64,000 nucleotides of DNA, from NCBI GenBank assembly GCA_016716135.1, contig JADJWX010000009.1, positions 62,001 through 126,000 on the forward strand, in the 5' to 3' direction. Position 1 is the first letter of the stretch, and each line of letters opens with the position of its first letter. Origin of the DNA: Lewinellaceae bacterium. Lineage in GTDB: Bacteria > Bacteroidota > Bacteroidia > Chitinophagales > Saprospiraceae. The position numbers and the translations under genes were made by a program. Under the pieces are notes generated by a model that did not search any database, was not told where the DNA came from, and saw nothing but the letters and a program-made list of their open reading frames with translations. Below, piece after piece: positions 1 through 9,214 of the stretch.

Positions 1-249
1 CTCAAAGGGCTTTTTCTATACTTCCCGGAAGCCCGGTATCTTGATCTGCCGATCCGGGAGTTGGAAGGGCATGGCCGCATTCGCTGGACTGAAAAATTTC
101 TCGGTATCTTCCCAACAGGTACCAACCACTATGAAAACCGCTATTTCAGCTTTGATTACAGCCAGGAACTGAGCGAATTCCGGATGTTTCGCGACACCCG
201 CCAACAGTGGATGGAGCATGTGCTGCGCCAAACCGGCGATCTCAACTGA
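1..249 (+). CDS. C-terminal fragment of an unrecognised protein
   Basis: An open frame enters from the left edge of the window and ends at a TGA at 247-249, giving 82 residues of a C-terminus. I do not recognise the family. The fragment is rich in aromatic and charged residues, has no membrane segment and looks like the end of a soluble protein. It converges on the membrane glycosyltransferase gene downstream, with only 12 bases between the two stop codons. No function is assigned because the start and most of the protein lie outside the window. Confidence 0.6.
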   Translation, partial: LKGLFLYFPEARYLDLPIRELEGHGRIRWTEKFLGIFPTGTNHYENRYFSFDYSQELSEFRMFRDTRQQWMEHVLRQTGDLN

Positions 250-261
250 TTTTGTAAAAAT

Positions 262-1743
262 TCACTCGGGTACACGCCGCCGCATCAGGACGATCCGATC
301 GTACGCAATATTGAGCACCGGTGTGTATTGGTCGGCCAGTTGAACAATTTCGTCCCAGTTTTCCGTGTAATAAAAATCGGTGTCGGCGCGCGGCGGTTCG
401 TTCCCGTGGTAGTGGTTGGGCATCCTGACATATTTTGAATAAGATGCCGGGTCAAATTCCAGGTGAAAATGGAGCGAGTTTTGGTGCAGCCAATGGCAAT
501 CCAGGGTGAACGGTTCGGTCCGGTTTTCTACGACATACGCTGCTTTTATAAGGTCCAACACCCGGACGGTTCCCTGATCATAGGACCACTCGTAAGATTG
601 CTTCAGATTCCGGTTGTTGTCAAAATTCACAAGTGTAAACAGGCCCAACGGGACCAAAAACCAAAAGGCTGGCTTGCCATACTTTTCCCAAAAAGCAATC
701 CCGGTTCCAAGCAGCAACAACGCAAAGGGCGGGTAATAAAAAATTGCCGTCCGGGGATTTAGAAATGGAATGTCTAAAATATATACAATCAGAAGATTAG
801 CCGTTACGGTGCCTGCAAGCAAAAACGCGGCAAAAAACCACAAATCCTGCCCAAGACGCCCCTTGTTTTTAAACCAACGCCAAAGCGCCAAAGCGGAAGC
901 AGCCACCGTAAACGCAGTAATCAGGCCCAAAAACACCTCCAGGGTGTAATGATCAAAGTACGGATGTCCCATGATCGACGAGCGAATCAATGGGAACAAG
1001 GTTTCCGGAATAAAACCCGCTGTGCCCCAGAAGTGCAACTGGTCGTCCGAATGCATGCGGGAAACAGGCAGAATGCAAATGGCAGCGAGCAAAACAGCGC
1101 CGCCGGCAAGTATGGCAAATTGACGTTGCCTTTCACCGGCTCCGCCCGATTTTTGAAAAATCAATATCCCCATAAACAGCCACCATGGCAAATAAAAATA
1201 CAGCACCGTAAAACTGGCCCACACGGCCAGCCCTGCAGAAAAAACTGCCGCAATCAAATGTGTCGGGCGCCTGTTTTCAACGAACCGCCAACTGAAATAC
1301 AAGGCGGCCATCTGCAAGCCGATAGACATCCCGTAGCCCCGGGCCAGGGAAAAAAACTCGGCCATAAACGGATTTCCCAGGAGCACAACCAGAGAAAGGA
1401 CTTTCAGAAAACCGGTGGAGCCGATTCGATATGCCAGCGCAAGTGCGCACAACGTGTACAACACCCCCCCAACAATAAATACCGGAAGGCGGGCGGTCAA
1501 CGGGCTCATGCCGAAAAGGCCGGTTACAAATTTGATGGAGAGCGTATTGAGAATATGGTTGTTCGGGACCGCATCCTTGGCATAGGTCAAAATATCCCAA
1601 ACGGCACGCGGAACATGGTTGTAACAAGTGGCCACCTCATCCTGGGTCATCGGAATTTTGAGCAGGCGCAGGGCCAGGTAAAACAAATACGCCAGGGCAA
1701 TGAGCCAAAGCAGTACATCCAGCCGGGTGATTTTTTTGATCAT
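262..1743 (-). CDS. GT39/PMT-like multi-spanning membrane glycosyltransferase
   Basis: The product is about 493 residues with roughly ten hydrophobic segments. The first periplasmic loop after TM1 carries TQDEVATCYNH and, further on, NNHILNT. An acidic residue in this loop followed by an asparagine/histidine-rich stretch is typical of the ArnT/dolichyl-phosphate-mannose (GT39) fold, whose members move a sugar from a polyprenyl-phosphate donor on the outer face of the inner membrane. The acceptor here is unknown. A longer frame to a TTG at 1812 exists, but the ATG at 1743 starts a normal positively charged N-terminus (MIKK) followed by TM1, with AAGGA-like sequence upstream. The soluble C-terminal domain is about 130 residues. 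Family assignment is by overall architecture and this loop, so the exact subfamily is open. Confidence 0.65.
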   Translation of the reverse strand: MIKKITRLDVLLWLIALAYLFYLALRLLKIPMTQDEVATCYNHVPRAVWDILTYAKDAVPNNHILNTLSIKFVTGLFGMSPLTARLPVFIVGGVLYTLCALALAYRIGSTGFLKVLSLVVLLGNPFMAEFFSLARGYGMSIGLQMAALYFSWRFVENRRPTHLIAAVFSAGLAVWASFTVLYFYLPWWLFMGILIFQKSGGAGERQRQFAILAGGAVLLAAICILPVSRMHSDDQLHFWGTAGFIPETLFPLIRSSIMGHPYFDHYTLEVFLGLITAFTVAASALALWRWFKNKGRLGQDLWFFAAFLLAGTVTANLLIVYILDIPFLNPRTAIFYYPPFALLLLGTGIAFWEKYGKPAFWFLVPLGLFTLVNFDNNRNLKQSYEWSYDQGTVRVLDLIKAAYVVENRTEPFTLDCHWLHQNSLHFHLEFDPASYSKYVRMPNHYHGNEPPRADTDFYYTENWDEIVQLADQYTPVLNIAYDRIVLMRRRVPE

Positions 1744-1884
1744 GGTTTGGTTGCGCCATCCTTGCCGGAATTGGAGCGGCAGCGAAAATAAGGGCGCATT
1801 CCAATTTGCCAAGCATGTTTTTCAGAGAAATGGATGTTTGAGCGTGCGCTTGGGAATTTCTTGCCGGGACCAAACACAACACCG

Positions 1885-3765
1885 CTAAATTTTCCAAACA
1901 AACCCGGCCAGCCAACTCCGGCCGGGCATTGGCCGGAAAGCAATAATCTGGTAAGGTTCATTCCAGCAGTTTTCCAGCCGGGCGCTCAACACAAGCCGGT
2001 GCCGGAGCAGCGAAAGGCTATATTGAAAAAAAACATTCCCGGTGTGAAAACCGGAAAGCCGCATGGCATTATCCGAAGTAGTAAATCGCGCTCCGGTCCA
2101 TTGGTGCAGGTAACTGACCGACCAGGCGCCCCGGCGCCAATGTATGCCGGCCGTCGCACTGTGTTCCGGGGTGTAGGGAAGTAATTTGTGCAAGACAACG
2201 GTGTTCGCATCGTATACGGCAGTGTTCGTGGCCCGAACAAACTGGTAACGCGCGCTTAACTTCCATTGGCTTCGCCAAAAATCAAACTTAACGTGGCTGA
2301 ACAAACTGGCGCCGCGCGACCAAACCTGCCGAAGATTATCCGGGCGAAAAAGTCCGTCAGCACCGGGTTGCCAAAGTATCCAATCGTCCAAAAGCAGTTG
2401 AAAAACGGTTGTTTCCACCAAAAACCCGTCCCGAAGCCAGCGCAAGCCGGTTTCTGCGCTATAGCCGGACTCCGGCTTTAAATCCGGGTTCCCCAGGTTG
2501 CGCCAAAAGCGGTCGTTGAAGGTTGGCAAATTGAAGTTTCTGGAAAAATGCAGGTTCAGGGAAAGGTTTCGGGGCAGGCTCCAGCGTGCGCCCACCGACC
2601 AGGTGAACGGTGCGCCCTGCCCTTCGGCCCATTCTTGCCGCAACCGGACATGAGTTTGCAGCCGCCGCCAGCGATACGTAGCCCCAAAGGCTGCCGCCAA
2701 ACGAAATTGCCGGAACCATCCGCTGCTGTCGGCATAGCCATCGGCTTGCGCCCGCTGCCACCAGCCGGATAGGTTGGCCCGCATGGAAAGCTTGTCGCTG
2801 GCAGCTTTGAAAAATTCGTTGGACAATTGGATCGTTTGCGAACGGCTGGTATCCGTATCGCCATTCAGATCAAAGGCGATCGTTTCGTCGAGCCAGGCCA
2901 GATGGTGTCGCCATTGTGTTTGCTGCCCTTTCCGATGGTTCCAACCCGCCACTGCGCGCAGCGCCCGGTCTTTCTGCCTGCTGGCATCCGGCGCCTCCGT
3001 CATGCTCGGTGGAATCTCCCGAAAGGCGTCCTGATACCAGATGGCGGTGTGCACAGTTTGGTCGGGGGAGGGTTCAAGTTCAAAATAGTGTTGAATATCC
3101 GCCCGTTTTACAAAATTGTTTTGCTGCGAAACCACCGGTTGTCCCAACAGGGCGGTGTTTTGAAACGGGAAATCATTTTCTGCCTGTTGCCAGGCAGTGC
3201 GCAGCTGTGTTTTTAACCGGCCGGTCGAATAGCCCAGCGACGCCTGTCCGGTTTTTTTTCCAAAACTACCCAAACCGGCGCCGGCATGAGTCACCCAACC
3301 GGCCGAGTCCGGCAAAGTTGCCGGAATAAGGTAAACCGCCCCTCCCATGGCGCCTCCGCTTTTTGCGGCGCTTTGGCCGCCGTATTGAATTTCAACCGCA
3401 TCATCGGCCCAGAGCGGCAGCATGGAAATATCAACCACGCCGTGCATGGGGTTTTGCAGGTTTACCCCTTCCCAGAAAACAGCTGTGCGGGAAGGGCCGG
3501 CGCCACGGGCCGAAACGGTAGCCAGAGCGCCGGGGGCGTTGGCGCGCACCTCCAAACCCGGCTCCCAGAGCAGGCGTTCGGCGAGGGAAATCACCTGGAC
3601 AAGCGGGAGGCTATCTGCAATCCATGTGGAAAAACCGGTGCGATTTTCGGCGGGTTCCCTGATGGTAACCATCGGCAGGGCTTGCCCGGAACCAGACTGG
3701 GCAACGGCCGGCCGGCCGGCCAGAATACCGGCAAGCAGCAGCAGGGTATACCAACGTAGGCTCAT
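1885..3765 (-). CDS. TonB-dependent outer-membrane receptor (BtuB-like size)
   Basis: The product is 626 residues, with a cleavable signal peptide (residues 1-22, ending AVAQ). A plug domain at about residues 50-150 carries ARGAGPSRTAVFWEGVNL and a GGAMGGAVYL stretch, and a 22-strand-type barrel follows. The last residue region ends in aromatic/basic FVWKI, a normal barrel C-terminus. There is no N-terminal carboxypeptidase-regulatory domain and no SusD partner, so it resembles the shorter BtuB/FecA-type receptors for vitamins or siderophores rather than SusC. It lies downstream of the peroxiredoxin-like gene, separated by a hairpin at 3785-3818, and is probably transcribed separately. The substrate cannot be told from sequence. 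Confidence 0.85.
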   Translation of the reverse strand: MSLRWYTLLLLAGILAGRPAVAQSGSGQALPMVTIREPAENRTGFSTWIADSLPLVQVISLAERLLWEPGLEVRANAPGALATVSARGAGPSRTAVFWEGVNLQNPMHGVVDISMLPLWADDAVEIQYGGQSAAKSGGAMGGAVYLIPATLPDSAGWVTHAGAGLGSFGKKTGQASLGYSTGRLKTQLRTAWQQAENDFPFQNTALLGQPVVSQQNNFVKRADIQHYFELEPSPDQTVHTAIWYQDAFREIPPSMTEAPDASRQKDRALRAVAGWNHRKGQQTQWRHHLAWLDETIAFDLNGDTDTSRSQTIQLSNEFFKAASDKLSMRANLSGWWQRAQADGYADSSGWFRQFRLAAAFGATYRWRRLQTHVRLRQEWAEGQGAPFTWSVGARWSLPRNLSLNLHFSRNFNLPTFNDRFWRNLGNPDLKPESGYSAETGLRWLRDGFLVETTVFQLLLDDWILWQPGADGLFRPDNLRQVWSRGASLFSHVKFDFWRSQWKLSARYQFVRATNTAVYDANTVVLHKLLPYTPEHSATAGIHWRRGAWSVSYLHQWTGARFTTSDNAMRLSGFHTGNVFFQYSLSLLRHRLVLSARLENCWNEPYQIIAFRPMPGRSWLAGFVWKI

Positions 3766-3784
3766 ATGCGCTAAATTTAAAATT

Positions 3785-3818
3785 AAACTGCCCGGAAGAG
3801 TATGCTTCCAGGCAGTTT
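3785..3818 (-). terminator. Hairpin between peroxiredoxin-like gene and TonB receptor
   Basis: Fourteen-base arms (3785-3798 and 3805-3818) pair with one G-U type position around a six-base loop. On the minus strand the stem is followed by a T-rich stretch. It sits directly after the peroxiredoxin-like stop codon, as expected of an intrinsic terminator. Confidence 0.6.
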
Positions 3819-3848
3819 ATGTTGTGCTTAAAACGTCGATACGCTGGA

Positions 3849-4406
3849 TCACAATGAACAACACCGGACAATCTCTGCATAATCCGGCCGGTCCCAGGCA
3901 TGTTGGTGTACAAAGGAGTGTTTGATTCGGCCTTGGTGGAGCACAAAAACGCCGGGCATCTGGAAGCCGTCGCCAATATCTTCGTTATGGTAAGCGAAGC
4001 CGTGCCCTTCAATAATACCGGCTTCAAACCCGCGTATCCAGTTCATCAGACCAAAAAGTTGGGCCGGGGTGCCTCTACCGAGGCCAAAAGCCACGTAAAG
4101 TTGTTTGCCCGGATCCGGGATGTGGTCAATTGGGTACAATTTGTATTTACGGAAAAATTTATCCGCAATAGTGGCCTTTGCCGCCATATGCACGAATACG
4201 ATCCGGACCCCCATGTCTTCCAGTTCAGTTCGTTTATTTGCCACATCGGCCAGGGCCTCGCGGCAAAAAGTGCAGCCGAAATGCCGCAGAAAAATCAGCA
4301 ATACCGGTGATTCCTGCGACAATTTTTCCAATGAATCCCCACTTGGTTGGGAGACAACCCGTTCCCATCCTGTTGGCATTACGGAGACTGACGGCGCTTT
4401 TTCCAT
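3849..4406 (-). CDS. AhpC/TSA-family peroxiredoxin-like protein
   Basis: The product is 185 residues with a thioredoxin-like fold. Strand-plus-motif LIFLRHFGCTFCREAL at about residues 37-52 contains a CxxC redox pair, followed by a conserved RIVFVHMA strand. The later GTPAQLFGLMNW region resembles the PRXL2/SelL-like AhpC-TSA subgroup. Members act as thiol redox proteins, and the physiological substrate is generally unknown. No signal peptide is present, so it should be cytoplasmic. The ATG is only eight bases downstream of the mdh stop codon, so it is probably cotranscribed with malate dehydrogenase. Confidence 0.75.
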   Translation of the reverse strand: MEKAPSVSVMPTGWERVVSQPSGDSLEKLSQESPVLLIFLRHFGCTFCREALADVANKRTELEDMGVRIVFVHMAAKATIADKFFRKYKLYPIDHIPDPGKQLYVAFGLGRGTPAQLFGLMNWIRGFEAGIIEGHGFAYHNEDIGDGFQMPGVFVLHQGRIKHSFVHQHAWDRPDYAEIVRCCSL

Positions 4407-4414
4407 AAGCGAGT

Positions 4415-5350
4415 TTAAACCAGTTTCATTTTATCCAGTACGTCGACTACTTCAGCAACTGCAGCAGCCGATTTGTGCAGCAGTGCCATTTCGTCTTTGC
4501 GCAACCGCAGTTTTATAATTTGTTGCACGCCGCGTTTGCTCAATTTAACCGGCGCTCCAACAAAAACATCTTTCAATTTATACTGTCCATTCAATCGGAT
4601 ACAGCAAGGGTATATCCGGTTTTCATTTTTCAGGATTGAAATGGCCATTTGTGCTGCTGCGGCGCCTGGTGCATACCATGCGGAGGTGCCCATCAGGTTG
4701 ACCAATTCGCCGCCGCCCATTTTGGTACGTTGGATAATGGCTTCCAGGGTTTCTTTTTTTACCAGTTCAGTTACAGGAATACCGCTTACCGTGGTGTACC
4801 GGGGCAATGGAACCATGGTGTCACCATGTCCACCCATTAGAATTGCCTGGATATCTTTGGGAGAACAGCCGATTTCTTCGGCCAGAAATGCCCGGTACCG
4901 TGCGGTATCCAGCACGCCCGCCATGCCGATAACCCGCTTGTCGCTCAGGCCGGAGGCTTTCCAACAAGCGTAAGTCATAACATCGAGCGGGTTGGAAACG
5001 ACGATAATAATCGGGTTTTTGGAGTATTTCAAAATATTTTCGGTAACCGAAACAACGATCTTGGCATTAGTACTGATCAGATCATCCCGGCTCATACCGG
5101 GTTTCCGGGGAATACCTGCCGTTATGATTACGATATCTGAATTGGCGGTAAGAGCATAATCATCACCGCCGGTGACGCGGGTCGAATACCCGTCCACAGG
5201 GGCCTGCTGCCACATGTCGAGGGCTTTCCCTTTGGCCATATTGCCCTGAATGTCAATAAGAACAACTTCATTACAGATGTCTTCGTGGGCTAGTACATTG
5301 GCACAGGTTGCGCCTACATTTCCAGCGCCAACGATGGTTACTTTACTCAT
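4415..5350 (-). CDS. mdh: Malate dehydrogenase
   Basis: The product is 311 residues and catalyses NAD-dependent interconversion of malate and oxaloacetate in the TCA cycle. The N-terminal Rossmann motif is VTIVGAGNVGATCAN. An acidic residue at the end of strand 2 (VLIDIQ) favours NAD over NADP. The catalytic histidine lies in LMGGHGDTMVPLPR, and substrate arginines in AGIPRKPGMSRDD. This is the LDH-like malate dehydrogenase type common in Bacteroidota, and its length is normal. It leads an apparent two-gene unit with the peroxiredoxin-like gene, and a TACTTTTG -7 box lies at 5416-5409. Confidence 0.95.
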   Translation of the reverse strand: MSKVTIVGAGNVGATCANVLAHEDICNEVVLIDIQGNMAKGKALDMWQQAPVDGYSTRVTGGDDYALTANSDIVIITAGIPRKPGMSRDDLISTNAKIVVSVTENILKYSKNPIIIVVSNPLDVMTYACWKASGLSDKRVIGMAGVLDTARYRAFLAEEIGCSPKDIQAILMGGHGDTMVPLPRYTTVSGIPVTELVKKETLEAIIQRTKMGGGELVNLMGTSAWYAPGAAAAQMAISILKNENRIYPCCIRLNGQYKLKDVFVGAPVKLSKRGVQQIIKLRLRKDEMALLHKSAAAVAEVVDVLDKMKLV

Positions 5351-5408
5351 TAGTTTAGGCTATTTGATATGATGAACGAATGGGTCAACAAGGTTGACTA
5401 ATACCCCG

Positions 5409-5416
5409 CAAAAGTA
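5409..5416 (-). promoter_or_regulatory. Candidate -7 box for mdh
   Basis: On the minus strand this reads TACTTTTG, matching the Bacteroidota TAnnTTTG consensus. It lies about 59 bases upstream of the mdh ATG. No clear -33 TTTG is visible at the usual distance. Confidence 0.45.
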
Positions 5417-5493
5417 GATAAAAATACCGCGAATGGAAGGGTAAAACAGCAGCAAGGGCTAACATTAAGCTTGCCATTTCTGGCACGGCGCCA

Positions 5494-6429
5494 TTAATTA
5501 AAATCCGGAATGGCAATGGTGTCGTTACTAACCGAAAACCCGGAAAAGTTGCCATATCCGCCGGAAATATTGTTGTACAGGGCGTCCGGGTCGTTCAATG
5601 GGATATTGCTTCCCTGGCGGGCAAGCGAAAGGTGGTAGCGGTAAAAGTCTTCGGAAAGCGTCCGCCATTCGATAAACATCCTGCGCGGCCGTTCATAGTC
5701 CGGGTCAAAAGGGATAAGCGCATCCAGCCAGATCGTTTTACTGTCATTGCTCCAAAAATTCTGATCGACCAAAACCACCTTTTCCGGGGTATCGTAGACT
5801 AGGGCCAGGGTGCGGCCGTCTGCCAGAAATTTTGTAGAAGCCTCATAGTATTCGTCCGGGATAGGCTCGCCGTCGATGATTTCAAATATCTCAATTTCAT
5901 GGCGCAGGCCAAAAGCGAAATAGCGGTCCTGAGCCGGCAGATTGGCCATTGAAATTTCCAAAGGCACCTGCAGGGCGAGTTTGCCGTCGGTAAGTTCTAT
6001 GATTCGCATGCCCAGGGTATCCACCCGGGTATTGGAAAGCCGGATAGGTGCAGGTGCCACACTGTGCGCTTCAACCAAATCCAAACCAGCAACTCGGACC
6101 GCAAGCGTGTATTCGGTATTCGTTTCGACCAGATCCCTGCTTTCCCAATAAATGCGCCCGCCATCGTCTGTAACCCGGAAAAGTTTGTCCAGGAACTTTC
6201 CGCCAACGGCGATAGACACATCAGCGTTTGCGGGAATTACCGGATCGCCGGCATCCGTTATGGACTGACTCAATGAAACTTCAACCTGAATTGGGTTGCC
6301 CGGGGAAAAATGACTTATTGCCACAATTCTAGTCGGTTGTTCCGGCAACTTAATGTCGGCCTCACGCACGCAACGCCAGCCAAGCAGCAATAGGATACAG
6401 GTAAGCAGGGTGTGGTACTTAAGAGACAT
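5494..6429 (-). CDS. DUF4249 outer-membrane lipoprotein
   Basis: The product is 311 residues. A lipoprotein signal peptide ends in LLLGWRC, with the probable lipidated cysteine at residue 20. The mature part begins with a Ser/Pro-rich beta-sandwich-like region typical of DUF4249, a Bacteroidota family regularly encoded beside TonB receptors. It lies 49 bases after the STN-type TonB receptor and ends the four-gene sigma / FecR / receptor / lipoprotein unit. By analogy with SusD it may help capture a ligand at the cell surface for the receptor. That role is inferred from position, and the ligand is unknown. Confidence 0.8.
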   Translation of the reverse strand: MSLKYHTLLTCILLLLGWRCVREADIKLPEQPTRIVAISHFSPGNPIQVEVSLSQSITDAGDPVIPANADVSIAVGGKFLDKLFRVTDDGGRIYWESRDLVETNTEYTLAVRVAGLDLVEAHSVAPAPIRLSNTRVDTLGMRIIELTDGKLALQVPLEISMANLPAQDRYFAFGLRHEIEIFEIIDGEPIPDEYYEASTKFLADGRTLALVYDTPEKVVLVDQNFWSNDSKTIWLDALIPFDPDYERPRRMFIEWRTLSEDFYRYHLSLARQGSNIPLNDPDALYNNISGGYGNFSGFSVSNDTIAIPDFN

Positions 6430-6478
6430 GGGACGAAGGTTTGGGCTCCATTCGGCGTTCGGGCAATAAAGTTAGGTA

Positions 6479-9139
6479 TTAAAATTTCAATTCGTATCGA
6501 AACGAAGGCAATAATGGCAATAATGTATACTGAATTGCCTTCGCGTTGGAACCGCTACCACTATCCACATACAGAAAAAATGGATTTGCCCGGTTATATA
6601 TATTATAGGCGCCCAACTGAATAGAGTGCGTCAACTGCTTCCGCCCAAACAATGCATTGAATGCGACATCGAGCCGGTGGTATGCCGGAAGCCTGTACCC
6701 GTTTACCTCAGTATACACATAAACGTTGCGCTCAATATCGCCATTCGGGGCATGGTGCTGGTATTTCACACCCGACAGAGTAATTGGATTGCCTGTAGCA
6801 AAAGCCCAAACCAAATTTAAATTTAGCCAGTTGGCTATCCGCTGTTGCACGTTGATTGTCAGGTCGTGCCGCCGGTCAAAGCGGAAAGGGAAAGCCCGTC
6901 CGGAATTAATATCCGGAAATTGCCGAATCGCCTTTGACCAGGAGTAGGTAAAAACTACTGTTGTCGGGCGCAACCGTTTTTCCAAATTTATTTCAAGGCC
7001 ATAACCGCTACCGGTGCCTGCCGAAACCCGGTCTTCCCAGCCGCTGGCATCTTCTGCACCTCCTGTAAACAGGGCGGTGTTGGAAGACAAAAACGTGAGC
7101 ACCCGTTCGAAGCGTTTGTAATAGCCCTCCAGGCTGACATTCCACCCCGAGCGTGACAAAGCGGTGCCGCCGGAAATCTGCCAAACCAACTCCGGGGGCA
7201 CTTTTGTTGTCGTAGGCACCCAAAGTTCAAAAGGCAGGCTGATGTTGAACGAACCAATTTGATGCAAATACTGGGCAGACCGGTGAAAACCTGCCCAGTG
7301 TGTCCAACCTCCCGGCCCGCTGCGCTGAACCCGCAGCCTGGGTTGAATAGCACTGAACGTATTGTTTCGTATTTGAAAAAGCGAATAATTCAAGCCCGCG
7401 TCCAGGCGCCAGTTTTTAAAAAACTGCCATTCCGCATCAAGGTAAACCTCGGCCTCGTCAGCCCCCAGGCGCTCGTTGTTCAGCAACACTTTGGAAAGCG
7501 AATCGATGGTAATCGGTGATTGCCCCGGAACAAGAAAGTTTATGGATAAAGCGCCGGGCTGAAAGGTATGGAACGTGTAGGCAAGCCCCCAACGCAGGGT
7601 AAGCGTGTTGGTCGGGAAATAACTAAAATCTGTTTTGCCCGACCAATCGCGGATCACCGTTTGGTAAATCTGGCCATAATTCGCTAACAGGTTTTCCTTA
7701 CCGGATGCCGATAAAAAGTTGGACAACAATCCCAGCTTGCTCTGGTAATAAAAACGGCTGAAACGCACCGTTGTGTTGGTAAAGAGATTTTTGCGCAATA
7801 AATGGTTCCAGCGCAAGGCGGCAATCGCATTGCCCCATTCAGAATCGAGCGTATATTCGTCTGTGAACAAACCCTCCGGGTCATTCGTACGCTGTTCAAA
7901 CCTGTTTTTGAAAATATCACCGCCTTGATAATAGGAAAAGTACAGCCTGTTTTTGGCTGAAAAAATGTAATTCAGTTTGGCGTTAACATCGTGAAAACGG
8001 TAATTAATATTTTCTCCGGAAAACGTGATAAGGTTATCCCGCTTGCTGAAAAGATCAATCCAGGGTCCGAAATAAGTCGTTCGCCCACTCAACAAGAACG
8101 AACAGGTGTCCCGGACCAGCGGCCCTTCGACTGTGGCCGACACCGCGAACAACCCGGCAGAAATATCGGTGTGGAATTCCCGGAAGTGCCCGTCCCGGGT
8201 CCGAACATCCAACACAGAGGAAGCCCGGCCACTGTACCTGGCTGGAAAATCGCCTTTCCACAAGCGCGCATTACTGACTGTGGCCGGGTTGAACACAGAA
8301 AAAAGCCCCAAGGCATGATGCGGATTGTACACGGGCACATCATCCAGCAAAATGAGGTTTTGATCGGCATTACCACCGCGCACATGCAATCCACCAAGGC
8401 CATCCACACCGGTTTGAACGCCGGACTGCAAGGCTGCCAAACGAAGCAGATCCGCCTCTCCGCCGGGTACCGGCATTTGTTTCATGGCAGCGGGAGGGAG
8501 ATTTTGCCGGCTTCCCGCGCCATTTTCCACCATATCTGCAACCGGAAGCGCTGTGACAAGCACCTCCGGCAGGGCGCTGTTTGGCGCCAGCCGGATCGTC
8601 AGCAAGCGGTCCGCATTCATTTCCAGGGTTCGCAGATCCTGTTGATAACCAATGTAGCTGACGGCAAGGCGATACCCTCCCCCTTGCTCCAGCGGCAGGC
8701 TGAAAAAACCATATTCATTAGTGGTAGTACCGGTCGCCGCATTTGAAAAAACACGAACACTTGCCCCGATCAGGCGTTCCCCGGTCTCGGCATCCTGGAC
8801 ATAACCACTTAGCGTGAATTTTTGGATTTTCCGGTAAAACACGACCTGATCACCCACCCATCGGTAAGACAGGTTGGTGCATGCCGTAATTGTTTCCAGA
8901 ACTTTGGAAAAAGGAACGCCGGCGACAATTACAGTAACCGGAGAGCAATCCTGGAAAAAAAGATCGTTAAAAACGATGTTAATTCCGGTTTGGCGGCTGA
9001 GTTGCACCAATGCATCTGTTGGCAGACAATTTATACAGGTAAAATCCACTGCGCGGTTTTGCAGTGGATTTTGCCCTTTCAAAGAGATGAAACTCAACGA
9101 AATTAAGCCCAGGGAAAGCACAAGTACACGTATCGCCAT
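6479..9139 (-). CDS. TonB-dependent receptor with N-terminal STN signalling domain
   Basis: The product is 886 residues if the ATG at 9139 is used rather than a TTG two codons upstream. A signal peptide (about 1-22) is followed by an STN domain (about 30-110, including the pattern TGINIVFND). Next comes a CarboxypepD_reg-like beta-sandwich (about 112-195), then a plug with LDDVPVYNPHHALGLFS and a C-terminal barrel. The STN domain is the part that contacts a FecR-type anti-sigma factor in the periplasm, and the fecR and ECF sigma genes lie directly upstream. The protein therefore should both import a ligand and signal its presence. There is no SusD partner, and DUF4249 takes that place. Confidence 0.9.
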   Translation of the reverse strand: MAIRVLVLSLGLISLSFISLKGQNPLQNRAVDFTCINCLPTDALVQLSRQTGINIVFNDLFFQDCSPVTVIVAGVPFSKVLETITACTNLSYRWVGDQVVFYRKIQKFTLSGYVQDAETGERLIGASVRVFSNAATGTTTNEYGFFSLPLEQGGGYRLAVSYIGYQQDLRTLEMNADRLLTIRLAPNSALPEVLVTALPVADMVENGAGSRQNLPPAAMKQMPVPGGEADLLRLAALQSGVQTGVDGLGGLHVRGGNADQNLILLDDVPVYNPHHALGLFSVFNPATVSNARLWKGDFPARYSGRASSVLDVRTRDGHFREFHTDISAGLFAVSATVEGPLVRDTCSFLLSGRTTYFGPWIDLFSKRDNLITFSGENINYRFHDVNAKLNYIFSAKNRLYFSYYQGGDIFKNRFEQRTNDPEGLFTDEYTLDSEWGNAIAALRWNHLLRKNLFTNTTVRFSRFYYQSKLGLLSNFLSASGKENLLANYGQIYQTVIRDWSGKTDFSYFPTNTLTLRWGLAYTFHTFQPGALSINFLVPGQSPITIDSLSKVLLNNERLGADEAEVYLDAEWQFFKNWRLDAGLNYSLFQIRNNTFSAIQPRLRVQRSGPGGWTHWAGFHRSAQYLHQIGSFNISLPFELWVPTTTKVPPELVWQISGGTALSRSGWNVSLEGYYKRFERVLTFLSSNTALFTGGAEDASGWEDRVSAGTGSGYGLEINLEKRLRPTTVVFTYSWSKAIRQFPDINSGRAFPFRFDRRHDLTINVQQRIANWLNLNLVWAFATGNPITLSGVKYQHHAPNGDIERNVYVYTEVNGYRLPAYHRLDVAFNALFGRKQLTHSIQLGAYNIYNRANPFFLYVDSGSGSNAKAIQYTLLPLLPSFRYELKF

Positions 9140-9214
9140 ATCCAAGTCAATGAGATTGGCTGCAAGTTAAGGCGATCGTTTAATAAATTGGGGCAAAGTA
9201 GCGCGGCAAGGTCT

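Noticed and set aside
949..1791. A 280-residue plus-strand frame opposite the GT39-like gene
   Set aside because: Composition is Gln/Arg/His-rich and without motifs, typical of an antisense of a hydrophobic membrane protein.
1744..1812. Longer start for the GT39-like gene at the TTG 1812
   Set aside because: It adds 23 residues before a normal ATG start and positive N-terminus without a supporting signal.
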